A stretch of DNA of 64,000 nt from Jiangella gansuensis DSM 44835 (GTDB taxonomy: Bacteria; Actinomycetota; Actinomycetes; Jiangellales; Jiangellaceae), in contig NZ_KI911782.1 of assembly GCF_000515395.1 (NCBI RefSeq), positions 1,775,090 to 1,839,089 on the forward strand, given 5' to 3'. Under the pieces are notes generated by a model. It made no database searches. It was not told the origin of the DNA and saw nothing but the letters and a program-made list of their open reading frames with translations. Both the position numbers and the translations under genes were made by a program. The number at the start of each line of letters is the position of its first letter. The stretch's first letter is position 1. Below are positions 56,270 through 64,000 of the stretch, piece after piece.

Positions 56270-57105
56270 GAGGCTGCTCCGGGGGCGGATGCCGTGGCGA
56301 ACAGCCGCGGCTTGCGGCCGGTGATCAGCGCGGGGTCGAGGGCGGCACGACGCAACTGCTGCGTGTACTCGTGCTGGGGCCGATTCAGGACCTGTTCGGT
56401 GGGCCCGTGTTCGACGAACCTGCCGCGGGACATGACGGCGACCTCCTGACTGATCTCGCGGACGACCCCGAGGTTGTGCGAGATGAACAGGTACGCGATG
56501 CCTTCGGCCTCCTGCAACTCGCGCAGCAGGTCGAGCACCTGCGCCTGCACGGAGACGTCGAGCGCGCTGGTGGCCTCGTCGCAGATGAGGATCTTCGGCC
56601 GGCTGGCCAGTGCTCGGGCGATGCCGATGCGCTGGCGTTGCCCGCCGGAGAACTCCGGCGGACGCCGGTCGGCGTGCTCCTGCTTCAGCCCGACCCGGGA
56701 GAGCAGTTCGATGGCCCGCCGGCGGCGTTCGGCCCGGTCGGACACGCCGCGCATCCGCAGCGGCTCGGCGACGATGGCGGCCGCGGTCAGGTGCGGATCG
56801 AGGGAGCCATAAGGATCCTGGAAGATCATCTGGATGTCGCCGCGAATCGGCCGCAGCTCGCGCTCACCGAGGGTGGCGAGGTCACGGCCGGCGTAGCGGA
56901 TGGAACCGGCTACCGGTGTTTCCAACCGCACCAAGGTCCGGGCCAGGGTGGACTTGCCGCATCCGGACTCGCCGACGACGGCCAGGGTGCGGCCGGCCGC
57001 AAGGTCGAAGCCGATGCCGTCGACCACCCGGTTGCGGTGGCCGTCGACGACGAAATCGACGGTGAGATCGCGCACCGCCAACAATGGGACCGTCATACTG
57101 TTCAT
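56266..57105 (-). CDS. Oligopeptide/dipeptide-type ABC transporter ATPase (DppF type)
   Basis: A 279-aa ATP-binding subunit. Walker A GESGCGKST (45-53), ABC signature FSGGQRQRIGIARAL, Walker B LICDEATSALD and a C-terminal oligopeptide-transporter tail (FVEHGPTEQVLNRPQHEYTQ). ATG 57105 has GAAGGGG 8 nt upstream. It forms the cytosolic ATPase pair with the gene just upstream and energises import. Its stop overlaps the aldo/keto reductase start. Confidence 0.92.
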   Translation of the reverse strand: MNSMTVPLLAVRDLTVDFVVDGHRNRVVDGIGFDLAAGRTLAVVGESGCGKSTLARTLVRLETPVAGSIRYAGRDLATLGERELRPIRGDIQMIFQDPYGSLDPHLTAAAIVAEPLRMRGVSDRAERRRRAIELLSRVGLKQEHADRRPPEFSGGQRQRIGIARALASRPKILICDEATSALDVSVQAQVLDLLRELQEAEGIAYLFISHNLGVVREISQEVAVMSRGRFVEHGPTEQVLNRPQHEYTQQLRRAALDPALITGRKPRLFATASAPGAAS

Positions 57106-57108
57106 CGC

Positions 57109-57912
57109 TTACGCCCCTTCGGTCCAGGCGCCCAGCCGGGGGACAGCGTCGAGCAGCCGGCGCGTGTAGTCCTGTTGAGGCTCGTCGACGACGGCCTCCA
57201 CCTCGCCGCTCTCGACGAACCGGCCGTCGCGCATGACGTGCACCCGGTCGCTGACGAGGCGGGCGACCCCGATGTCGTGAGTGATCATGAGGATGCCGGC
57301 GGAGGTGCGGTCCTGCAGATCCATGAGCAGGTCCAGGATGCCGGCCTGGACGGTGACGTCCAGTGCGCTGGTGGGCTCGTCGGCCACCAAGAGCTGCGGG
57401 TCGATGGCCAGCGCCATCGCGATGAGCACCCGCTGCAACATGCCGCCGGACAACTGGTGCGGGTAGGCGTCGAGCCGGCGGCGCGGGTCGGTGATGCGAA
57501 CCGCGTCGAGCAGTTCGGTGGCGCGGTCGCGCCGGGCGCGGCGCGAGAGTCCCGGCTCGCTGCGGCTCAGTACCTCGCCGAGCTGCCGGCCCACCGTCGA
57601 CACCGGGCTGAGTGCGGTCATCGGGTCCTGCGGGATCATAGCGATGGTGCGTCCGCGCAGCGTGGCCGCCTCACGCGGCCGGGCCACCACGTCCACACCG
57701 TCAAGCAGGCACCGGCCGGACACCACCGCCAGCCGCTGCGGCAGCAGCGCCTGCACCGCCATGGCCGTGGTGGACTTGCCGCTGCCGGACTCGCCGATCA
57801 GCGTCACCGTCTCGGACCGGTCGACGGTGAAGGAGACTCCGTCGACCGCTCGGACGACCCCGGCGGCGGTCATGAGCTCCACCTGCAGGTTCTGCACGTC
57901 GAGCAGGGTCAT
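57109..57912 (-). CDS. Oligopeptide/dipeptide-type ABC transporter ATPase (DppD type)
   Basis: A 267-aa ATPase with Walker A GESGSGKST (40-48), signature QLSGGMLQRVLIAMAL and Walker B LLVADEPTSALD. DppD and DppF genes are 3 bp apart. The ATG overlaps the stop of the permease gene. Together with two permeases and a family-5 binding protein it makes a complete importer. Confidence 0.92.
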   Translation of the reverse strand: MTLLDVQNLQVELMTAAGVVRAVDGVSFTVDRSETVTLIGESGSGKSTTAMAVQALLPQRLAVVSGRCLLDGVDVVARPREAATLRGRTIAMIPQDPMTALSPVSTVGRQLGEVLSRSEPGLSRRARRDRATELLDAVRITDPRRRLDAYPHQLSGGMLQRVLIAMALAIDPQLLVADEPTSALDVTVQAGILDLLMDLQDRTSAGILMITHDIGVARLVSDRVHVMRDGRFVESGEVEAVVDEPQQDYTRRLLDAVPRLGAWTEGA

Positions 57913-58817
57913 GCGGACGCTCCCTTCGTGCCCTTCGACCGCGACACCCGGTCGCGCAGGCCGTCGCCGAGGAGGTTGACTCCGACAACCAGCAGCACGA
58001 TGACCAGACCGGTCAGCGTGACCAGCCACCACGAGGTGGTGATGTAGCCCTGGCCGTCGGCGATGATGCGCCCCCAGGTCGGGTGCGGCCGCTCCACACC
58101 CGCGCCGAGGAAGCTCAGCGCGCTCTCCAACAGCACCGCCTGCGCCAGGAGCAGCAGCATGACGACTACCACCTGGTTGACGATGTTCGGCACGACATGC
58201 CGGACCAGGACGGCCGCGCGGCGTAGACCGAGCACCCGGGCCGCGGCAACATACGGTTTCTCCCGCTCGACCAGCACCATGGCGCGGGTCAGCCGGGCCG
58301 GCTCGGGCCATTGCGCGAACGCGATGACCAGCGTGATCACCGTGATCGACGGACCGAAGAGCGCGACCACCAGCAGCAGCAGGAGCAGCAACGGCACGGA
58401 CATCTGCGCCTCGAGCAGCCGGGAGACGACGGCGTCGACCCACCGCCCGTAGTACCCGGCTGCCGCACCGGCGACGACGCCGACGACCCCGGACACCAGG
58501 ACCGCGAGCACGCCGATGGTCAACGACACCTGGCCGCCGTGCAGGACGCGAGAGAGCAGGTCGCGGCCGAGTTGGTCGGTGCCGAAGAGGTGGCCGTCGG
58601 TGAACGGCGGCAGGCGCCGCTGGGAGAGGTCCTGCTCGAGCGGGTCGGGGAGCGGCAGCACGTTGGCCAGCAGGATCGGCACCACGACGATGCCGGCCAG
58701 CAGCGCGCCCAGGACGATCTTCAGCCGGCTGGCGCGCCGCCGTAGTGCCGCGGCCGAGCCTTTGAGCCGGTCGGCCGTCACGGCACTCGGCCGGGCGGCC
58801 TGCATCTGGGACGTCAT
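57909..58817 (-). CDS. ABC transporter permease (DppC type)
   Basis: A 302-aa permease with an N-terminal OppC_N-type helix (LKIVLGALLAGIVVVPILLANVLP) and five further helices. The EAA loop is KPYVAAARVLGLRRAAVLVRHVVPNIVNQ. GTDQLGRDLLSRVLHGG is the hallmark of the DppC/OppC class. It overlaps both flanking genes by four bases. Confidence 0.92.
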   Translation of the reverse strand: MTSQMQAARPSAVTADRLKGSAAALRRRASRLKIVLGALLAGIVVVPILLANVLPLPDPLEQDLSQRRLPPFTDGHLFGTDQLGRDLLSRVLHGGQVSLTIGVLAVLVSGVVGVVAGAAAGYYGRWVDAVVSRLLEAQMSVPLLLLLLLVVALFGPSITVITLVIAFAQWPEPARLTRAMVLVEREKPYVAAARVLGLRRAAVLVRHVVPNIVNQVVVVMLLLLAQAVLLESALSFLGAGVERPHPTWGRIIADGQGYITTSWWLVTLTGLVIVLLVVGVNLLGDGLRDRVSRSKGTKGASA

Positions 58818-59749
58818 CGCGACACCGCCTTTCCGACACGCACGCGCGGATCGAACAGTGGGTACAGCAGGTCGACGAGCAGTTGCACGCCGATGGCCAG
58901 CAGGCTGGTCACCAGCACGGTGGCCTGGATGAGCGGGTAGTCGCGGGTCTCCAGGGCCCGCACCACCAGCGATCCGATGCCCGGCCAGGCGAACACCACC
59001 TCGACCACGACCACCCCGTTGAGCATGGCTGCGAACCGGGTGCCCAGCGCGGTGAGCACCGGAATGGACGAGTTGGTGAAGGCGTACCGCCAGGTCAGTG
59101 CTCGTTCTCCGGTACCGCGGGACCGCGCCACCGTGACGTATGGCGCGGCGAGGTTGGTGGCCATCTCGCGGTGCACCAGCCGTGAGATCAGCGCGACCTG
59201 CAGCAGGGCGATGGTGACCGCTGGTAGCACCAGGGCCGGCCACGTGGTGAATCCGGACGCCGGGAAGATGGGAACCACCACGGACAGCAGCGTCAACAGC
59301 ATGATGCCGGTCCAGAACTCCGGCATGGACTGCCCGGCGATGGTGCCGATGTTGGCGCCGAGATCCCAGCCGGTGTTGGCCCGCCGGGCGGTGAAGACCC
59401 CGAGCGGGATGGCGATCAGCGCCGTCAGCAGAATCGCGGAACCGGCCAGGGTGATGGTGTAGGGCAGCCGGTCGAGGACGACGTCGAGCGCCGGCTCGCG
59501 GAACGAGTACGACAGGCCCAGGTCGCCCTGGAGCAGTCCGGTGATGAAGTGCCAGTACTGCTGTGGAACGGAATCGACCAGCCCCATCTCTTCCCGGATG
59601 GCCTGCAGGTCAGCCGTCGTGGCCGTCGGGCCGCCCACGGCGGCCGCCGGATCACCGGGTGCGAGTCGGACCAGGACGAACACGGTCGAGACGATGAGGA
59701 AGACGGTGAGCAGGCTCTGCGCGACGCGGAGCGCAAGGTATCGGGCCAC
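58814..59749 (-). CDS. ABC transporter permease (DppB type)
   Basis: A 311-aa permease opening MARYLALRVAQSLLTVFLIVS, the DppB/OppB N-terminus, with a periplasmic loop GLLQGDLGLSYSFREP and EAA loop APYVTVARSRGTGERALTWRYAF. It forms the membrane channel with the DppC-type subunit. The start is GTG 59749, 3 bp after the binding-protein stop. Confidence 0.92.
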   Translation of the reverse strand: MARYLALRVAQSLLTVFLIVSTVFVLVRLAPGDPAAAVGGPTATTADLQAIREEMGLVDSVPQQYWHFITGLLQGDLGLSYSFREPALDVVLDRLPYTITLAGSAILLTALIAIPLGVFTARRANTGWDLGANIGTIAGQSMPEFWTGIMLLTLLSVVVPIFPASGFTTWPALVLPAVTIALLQVALISRLVHREMATNLAAPYVTVARSRGTGERALTWRYAFTNSSIPVLTALGTRFAAMLNGVVVVEVVFAWPGIGSLVVRALETRDYPLIQATVLVTSLLAIGVQLLVDLLYPLFDPRVRVGKAVSR

Positions 59750-59752
59750 GGG

Positions 59753-61336
59753 TCAGCCCTCCTCGAGCCGCACGGCGGCGAGGTCGTAGGAGTTGATGGG
59801 CAGCAGGTCCAGGCCGCTGGCCGTGTCGCGGTGAGCCAGCAGCACGTCCTGGGTGAATGCCCACATGGCCGGCCAGAGATCCCAGATGGAGCGCTGGACA
59901 TCCTCGAGCAGCACCGCGCGCCGCTGATCGTCGGTCTCCGCGGCGGCCGCGGTGATGCCGCCGGCGATGTCGTCGTAGACGAAGCCCATGAACGCGTCGC
60001 CGGTGGCCTCCATCTGCGGCGTGCCGGCGAACAGGCCCTGCAGGCTGGTCAGCGCCAACCCGGTCTGGTTGCCGTAGCCGTTGCCGATGATGTCGAAGTC
60101 GCCGCCGCGGCCCTGCCGCCAGGTGGGGAGGTCGCCGCCGGGCTCGAACTGGCGCAGGTGCACCCGCACGCCGATGTCGCCGAGCATCTGGGCGACCGCC
60201 TCCATGACGTAGGCGTCGGAGGCGAACTCCCCGGACTCCCAGATGATGGTCAGTTCGAGGTCGTCGACGCCTTCGGCGTCCAGCATCTGCCTGGCTCGGC
60301 GCGGATCGAACTCGAAGCTCCCGACCTCGACCGCGCCGTCCAGGCTGAGCGGGACCACGCCGTTCGTCGGCGTGACGCTGTCGAGCAGGACGTCGCGCAC
60401 GATGCTCTGGCCGTCGATGGCGAGACTCAACGCCTGCCGGACCGCTGGGCGGGAGAGCGGGTGCTCCGGCGGCTTGCGGAAGTTGTAGAAGAGCTGCACC
60501 AGACGGGTGCCCTCGGCCTGCAGGAGGTTGATGCCGGGCAGCCCGTCCAGTTGCTCGGCGGAGTCCGGAGAGATGGAGTCGATGATGTCCACCTCGCCGC
60601 CGCGCAGCGCGAGGACCCGGCTGGTCTCCTCGGGCAGGAAGCGGATACGGACCCGTTCCACCCCGGGTGCCGGCCCCCAGTAGTCGGGGTTGGCCCGCAG
60701 CGTGTAGTCGCCGGTGCCTCGGTTCGCCTCGGTGACCAGATAGGGGCCGGAGCCGACGCCGTCGGACAACTCCTCGGGCAGGTTTGCCGCGGCTGGGCTG
60801 ATGAGGATGTTGCTCATCAGCGAGTCGAGGCCCACCAACGGGCGCTCGGTGACGAGGTCGAACGTCGCCTCGTCGATCTGTTCGACCCGGGGCCACTCCG
60901 GGAACTGGTTGCCGACGAAGGATGCGTCGACCTGCTGGTACATCTCCAGCGCCGTGGCGACGTCGGCGACGGTGACAGGCGTTCCGTCGGAGTACACGGC
61001 CTCGGGCCGCAGCCGGACCCGCCACGTGGTGGGCGAGGCGAGCTCGAAGCTCTCGGCCAGCACGGGCTCCGGCCGCAAGCCGTCGCCGATGCGGGTGAGT
61101 GCCTGCCGCACCGCTCGCTGGACGGTGACGTGCGCGTCGAACTGGTTGAGCTTGTTGTCCAGGCTGACCAGCGACCGGTTCAGCGCCAGCGTCAGGGTGC
61201 CGGCGCCGGACGTGCCGGTCGGGCCGGCGCACGCCGCGAGCACCGGGCCGAGCGCCAGGCCGGCGCCGGCCGCGAACCCGGTCCGCAGGAGATCGCGCCG
61301 GCTGATGCCGCGCCGCGACCGTCCGCTGCCGTCCAT
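59753..61336 (-). CDS. ABC transporter substrate-binding lipoprotein (family 5, Tat signal)
   Basis: A 527-aa solute-binding protein of family 5 (peptide/nickel/opine type). It has both a Tat motif (ISRRDLLRTG) and a lipobox VLAACAG (C36), so it is folded before export and lipidated. GSGPYLVTEANRGTGDYTLRANPDYWG and FLPEETSRVLALRGGEVDI are family signatures. ATG 61336 is set by GGAGG 5 nt upstream. The ligand may be an oligosaccharide or glycoside, as suggested by the catabolic enzymes downstream. Confidence 0.9.
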   Translation of the reverse strand: MDGSGRSRRGISRRDLLRTGFAAGAGLALGPVLAACAGPTGTSGAGTLTLALNRSLVSLDNKLNQFDAHVTVQRAVRQALTRIGDGLRPEPVLAESFELASPTTWRVRLRPEAVYSDGTPVTVADVATALEMYQQVDASFVGNQFPEWPRVEQIDEATFDLVTERPLVGLDSLMSNILISPAAANLPEELSDGVGSGPYLVTEANRGTGDYTLRANPDYWGPAPGVERVRIRFLPEETSRVLALRGGEVDIIDSISPDSAEQLDGLPGINLLQAEGTRLVQLFYNFRKPPEHPLSRPAVRQALSLAIDGQSIVRDVLLDSVTPTNGVVPLSLDGAVEVGSFEFDPRRARQMLDAEGVDDLELTIIWESGEFASDAYVMEAVAQMLGDIGVRVHLRQFEPGGDLPTWRQGRGGDFDIIGNGYGNQTGLALTSLQGLFAGTPQMEATGDAFMGFVYDDIAGGITAAAAETDDQRRAVLLEDVQRSIWDLWPAMWAFTQDVLLAHRDTASGLDLLPINSYDLAAVRLEEG

Positions 61337-61420
61337 CGTCACCTCCGGAAGTCCGAAAAGTCGTGCGGGTCACACTCGCACTTTTGCGCGAAACACGCAA
61401 GTAACGTACCGTTCACTCTC

Positions 61421-61449
61421 GGCCGGAAGCATCCTCGGATGCTTCGGCC
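61421..61449 (+). promoter_or_regulatory. 12-bp stem-loop in the leader of the acid-sugar kinase gene
   Basis: GGCCGGAAGCATC pairs with GATGCTTCGGCC (one bulged G) around a CTCG loop, 43-71 bp before the kinase start in the divergent 155-bp promoter region. An imperfect ACTT-GCG/CGC-AAGT repeat lies at about 61379-61401. These could be an RNA leader and an operator for the DeoR regulator encoded downstream. Confidence 0.5.
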
Positions 61450-61491
61450 AGGTGCGGGAAGGTGCCAGCTGAGCAGGAAGGGGGCCAGGTC

Positions 61492-62730
61492 ATGGCTATT
61501 CCGATGCTCCTCATCGCCGACGACTTGACCGGTGCGGCTGAGGCGGCAGCTGCCTTCCTGCCGCGCGCTGTGCGCATTCTGCCCTTCCACGAACTGCGCG
61601 CGGCGCGCGATCTCCGTGCGACGGCGTTCGACGGCCTCACGGGCGCGGCCGGCCGCGACGGGGGCACGGACGACGGCCAGGTGCTCGCCGTGGACACCGA
61701 TTCACGCTATGCCACCGCCGCCGAGGCGGCCCACCGGTGCGGCGCCGCGCTCAGCCTGCTGCCATCCGGTGGCACAGTCGTCAAGAAGATCGATTCAACG
61801 TTGCGCGGCCCATTGTCCGCTGAGGTGGCGGCGCTGCGCGGGGACGGCGTCCCGCTGGTCGTAGCGCCCGCGCTTCCGGCGTTGGCCCGGTCCGTCGTCG
61901 GGGGAGCGGTCCGGGTCGGCGGCGTGCCGCTGCAGCGCAGCGCTGCCTGGGCTGCCGAGCCGAAGCCCGCGCCGGCGACGGTGGCCGAGGCGCTGCAGCC
62001 CGCGCCGGTCGCCGTCGCCGGTCTGGACACGGTCCGTGGCGCGCCGGACGCGCTGGCAGCAGCGATGACGGAAGCAGCCGCCACCGGGTCGCTGCTGGTC
62101 TGTGACGCGGAGACAGATACCGACCTCGATCTCATCGTTCACGCCGGCACGCTGACCGGCGGGCCGGTGCGATGGGTGGGGTCGGCCGGGCTGGCCCACG
62201 CGCTGGCCCGCACGAGCCGGGCGCCGGCGGCCGGGACGACCCCGCCGGCGCCCACGGCCCGCCCGCCCGCGCTGTTCGTGGTGGGCACGGCGGTCGCGTC
62301 GGCCCGTATCCAGATCCGGCGGCTGGCCGGGTGGGCCGACACCGTCGTGGAGCTGGATCCTGCGCGGCTGGCCGATCCCGGTACAGCCGCCGAGCTGGCC
62401 GCCCGTACGGCGGGCCGGAGCGCCGTCGTCCACCTGACCGCGGCGCACGGTGTCGCCCGCTCCCCGGACGTCGTCGCGGCGCTGGCCGCCGCGGTCGCGC
62501 CGTCCACCGCCGAGCACCCAACACTGGTGCTCACCGGCGGCGAGACCGCCCGTGCCGTTCTCGCCGCCATCGGCGCCGGCGAGCTGGTGGTCCGAGCCGA
62601 GTGGGACGACGGCGTCGTCGTCAGCACGGTGCCGGACGGGCACGTCGTCGTCACCAAGCCGGGCGCCTTCGGCGATCCGGACACGCTGCTACGGGTCGCC
62701 CAGCGGCTTACGCACGAGGAGGACACATGA
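61492..62730 (+). CDS. Four-carbon acid sugar kinase family protein (DUF1537)
   Basis: A 412-aa ATP-dependent kinase. The N-terminal domain has IADDLTGAAEAAAAF (residues 8-22) and KKIDSTLRGP, the C-terminal domain TLVLTGGETARAVL and TKPGAFGDPDTL, all DUF1537 hallmarks. Characterised members phosphorylate C4 sugar acids such as D-threonate or D-erythronate at O4. pdxA2 follows with a four-base overlap, the pairing known for D-threonate catabolism. ATG 61492 is used; AAGGGGG lies about 8-14 nt upstream. Confidence 0.9.
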   Translation: MAIPMLLIADDLTGAAEAAAAFLPRAVRILPFHELRAARDLRATAFDGLTGAAGRDGGTDDGQVLAVDTDSRYATAAEAAHRCGAALSLLPSGGTVVKKIDSTLRGPLSAEVAALRGDGVPLVVAPALPALARSVVGGAVRVGGVPLQRSAAWAAEPKPAPATVAEALQPAPVAVAGLDTVRGAPDALAAAMTEAAATGSLLVCDAETDTDLDLIVHAGTLTGGPVRWVGSAGLAHALARTSRAPAAGTTPPAPTARPPALFVVGTAVASARIQIRRLAGWADTVVELDPARLADPGTAAELAARTAGRSAVVHLTAAHGVARSPDVVAALAAAVAPSTAEHPTLVLTGGETARAVLAAIGAGELVVRAEWDDGVVVSTVPDGHVVVTKPGAFGDPDTLLRVAQRLTHEEDT

Positions 62731-63728
62731 CAACACCCCTGGTCGCGGTCACCATGGGCGACGGCGCCGGAGTCGGGCCCGAGGTGGTCGTCCGGGCGCT
62801 CTCCGGGCCCGAGGTGCGCGCCCTGTGCCGGCCGGTGGTGGTCGGCGACCTCGCGCGGCTGCGCGACGCCGCCCGCATCTGCGGCGTTGACGTCGAGCTG
62901 CGGGCCGTCGCCGGGCCGGAGGATGCCACGTTCGCCGACGGCGTCATCGAGGTGATCGACCTCGGGCTGTTGCCCGCCGGCCTGCCGTACGGCGAGCTGT
63001 CCGCCGTCGCCGGCGACGCCGCCTACCAGTACGTGAAAGCCGCCAGCGAGCTCGCGGTCGCCGGCCGGGTGCAGGCCATCTGCACCGCCCCGCTGAACAA
63101 GGAGGCCCTGCACGCCGGCGGGCACCCTTACCCCGGGCACACCGAGCTGCTGGCCGAACTGTGTGGCGTCGACGAGGTCTCGATGATGCTCTCCACGCCC
63201 ACCGTGAAGGTCATCCACGTCACCACTCACATCGGGCTCGTCGACGCCATCGAGCGGATCGACGTGCCGCTGGTCGAGCGGACCATCCGGCGCGGTCACG
63301 CGACCATGGTCGGTGCCGGGATCGAGAACCCCCGTCTCGGTGTCTGCGGAATCAACCCGCACGCCGGTGAGAACGGCCTCTTCGGCCGTGGTGAAGAAGA
63401 AACCAAGATCGTCCCGGCGGTGGAGCGGGTCCGCGCCGACGGCATCGAGGCCCACGGGCCGCTGCCCGCCGACACCGCGTTCTTCCTGGCCAGCCGTGGC
63501 GACTACGACCTCATCGTGGCCATGTACCACGACCAAGGGCACGGACCGGTCAAGGTGCTCGGCCTCGAGGCGGGCGTCAACATCACTGTCGGGCTGCCGG
63601 TGATCCGCACGTCCGTTGACCACGGCACCGCCTTCGACATCGCGGGCAGCGGCGTTGCCGACGCCGGTAGCATGATCGAGGCATTGCGCCAGGCCGCCGC
63701 GCTCGCGCCGAGCCCGTCCGGACCGTAG
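62727..63728 (+). CDS. 4-hydroxythreonine-4-phosphate dehydrogenase-like PdxA2
   Basis: A 333-aa metal- and NAD-dependent dehydrogenase/decarboxylase. GDGAGVGPEVVVRAL, ICTAPLNKEALHAGG, GHTELLAELCG, CGINPHAGENGLFG and AMYHDQGHGP carry the substrate and metal-binding His residues. Coupled to a DUF1537 kinase, it fits PdxA2, which oxidises and decarboxylates a 4-phospho-threonate-type acid to dihydroxyacetone phosphate, rather than the vitamin B6 enzyme. No other pdx genes are near. Confidence 0.9.
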   Translation: MTTPLVAVTMGDGAGVGPEVVVRALSGPEVRALCRPVVVGDLARLRDAARICGVDVELRAVAGPEDATFADGVIEVIDLGLLPAGLPYGELSAVAGDAAYQYVKAASELAVAGRVQAICTAPLNKEALHAGGHPYPGHTELLAELCGVDEVSMMLSTPTVKVIHVTTHIGLVDAIERIDVPLVERTIRRGHATMVGAGIENPRLGVCGINPHAGENGLFGRGEEETKIVPAVERVRADGIEAHGPLPADTAFFLASRGDYDLIVAMYHDQGHGPVKVLGLEAGVNITVGLPVIRTSVDHGTAFDIAGSGVADAGSMIEALRQAAALAPSPSGP

Positions 63729-63741
63729 GAGTCGAGGTGGG

Positions 63742-64000
63742 ATGAGCGAGCATACGACGAGCGGGCGCTCGATCGAGCAGCGTCTGCAGCGGCTGATCGA
63801 GGCCAAGGGCCGCGACCGGCTGTCGGCGCGCGAACGCCGCAGCGCCATCGTCGATGTCGCCTGGAGCGACGGCAGGATCGAGGTCGACACGCTCGCCTCC
63901 CACTTCGGCGTGACGGCGTCCACCATCCGCCGCGACCTCGCGTTGCTGACCTCGCAGGGCAAACTCGCCCGCACCTTCGGCGGCGCCATGGCACACGCAC
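63742..64000 (+). CDS. DeoR family transcriptional regulator (partial, cut by window end)
   Basis: The first 86 codons are in the window; the gene runs off the right edge. The DeoR winged HTH is visible: SDGRIEVDTLASHFGVTASTIRRDLALLTSQGKLART with the DeoR signature RRDL. GAGGTGG lies upstream of ATG 63742. It follows pdxA2 by 13 bp and probably represses both divergent arms of the acid-sugar/transport locus in response to a phosphorylated sugar. Confidence 0.88.
   Translation, partial: MSEHTTSGRSIEQRLQRLIEAKGRDRLSARERRSAIVDVAWSDGRIEVDTLASHFGVTASTIRRDLALLTSQGKLARTFGGAMAHA

Noticed and set aside
62727-63728. Role of PdxA-like protein in vitamin B6 synthesis
   Set aside because: It is overlapped by a DUF1537 kinase gene and no other pyridoxal synthesis gene is close, so the PdxA2 catabolic role fits better.

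Overview
The window is high-GC actinobacterial chromosome (strong third-position G+C bias, frequent GTG starts, ATGA/GTGA overlaps between operon genes). The gene content fits a soil actinomycete: a gatCAB cluster, ligA, an mnmA/cysteine desulfurase pair, etfBA, an F420-type luciferase-like oxidoreductase, an LPXTG surface protein, and several ABC solute systems. A Jiangella-like or related actinomycete is my guess, from overall gene flavour only. I see no rRNA, tRNA, CRISPR array, phage or insertion sequence.

Layout. (1) 0.2-5.7 kb: a repeat-rich LPXTG surface protein, then a DUF5819-HTTM membrane gene pair present twice in tandem. (2) 5.8-12.3 kb: GT4 glycosyltransferase, etfB-etfA, cysteine desulfurase-mnmA, and an ArsC-like phosphatase. 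(3) 12.2-21.7 kb: alpha/beta hydrolase with a TetR regulator, VIT-family transporter, secreted DUF6454 protein, an operon of MBL hydrolase plus sugar ABC binding protein and two permeases (no ATPase) facing a LysR gene, and a methionine-synthase-like protein. (4) 21.7-29.4 kb: a frameshifted DUF433/DUF5615 toxin-antitoxin relic, ligA, a RecQ-like helicase with a C-terminal phosphoribosyltransferase-like motif, an ACT protein, an orphan NarL-type regulator and a PadR regulator. (5) 29.6-36.7 kb: secreted metallophosphoesterase, LPG-synthase-like membrane protein, and an operon of a membrane acyltransferase-like protein with two tandem paralogous histidine kinases, preceded by a perfect 24-bp palindrome. 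(6) 36.9-45.4 kb: gatC-gatA-small membrane protein-gatB, M50 peptidase, flavin monooxygenase, LLM oxidoreductase-AraC, F420-reductase-like protein and a double-ACT protein. (7) 45.4-52.3 kb: a lower-GC lipoprotein/secreted protein pair, DUF4097 protein, sugar dehydrogenase lipoprotein, 2-hydroxyacid dehydrogenase, BNR-repeat protein and a 49-aa ORF. (8) 52.3-64 kb: a large divergent catabolic locus. Leftward it encodes a Dpp/Opp-type ABC transporter (five genes), an aldo/keto reductase, an HpcH/HpaI aldolase and an MGH1/GH63-like glycosidase. Rightward it encodes a DUF1537 acid-sugar kinase, a PdxA2-type dehydrogenase and a DeoR regulator that runs off the edge. Together these suggest uptake and breakdown of a glycosylated four-carbon sugar acid.

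Between genes there are at least three families of short palindromic repeats: a 74-bp element with GTTGATCTTGGA ends (two copies), a roughly 60-bp element with GCGTTCTCCCGC arms (two copies), and hairpins built on ATGATCAT. These dispersed elements, the DUF5819-HTTM double module and the acid-sugar/glycosidase locus are the most interesting parts of the window.
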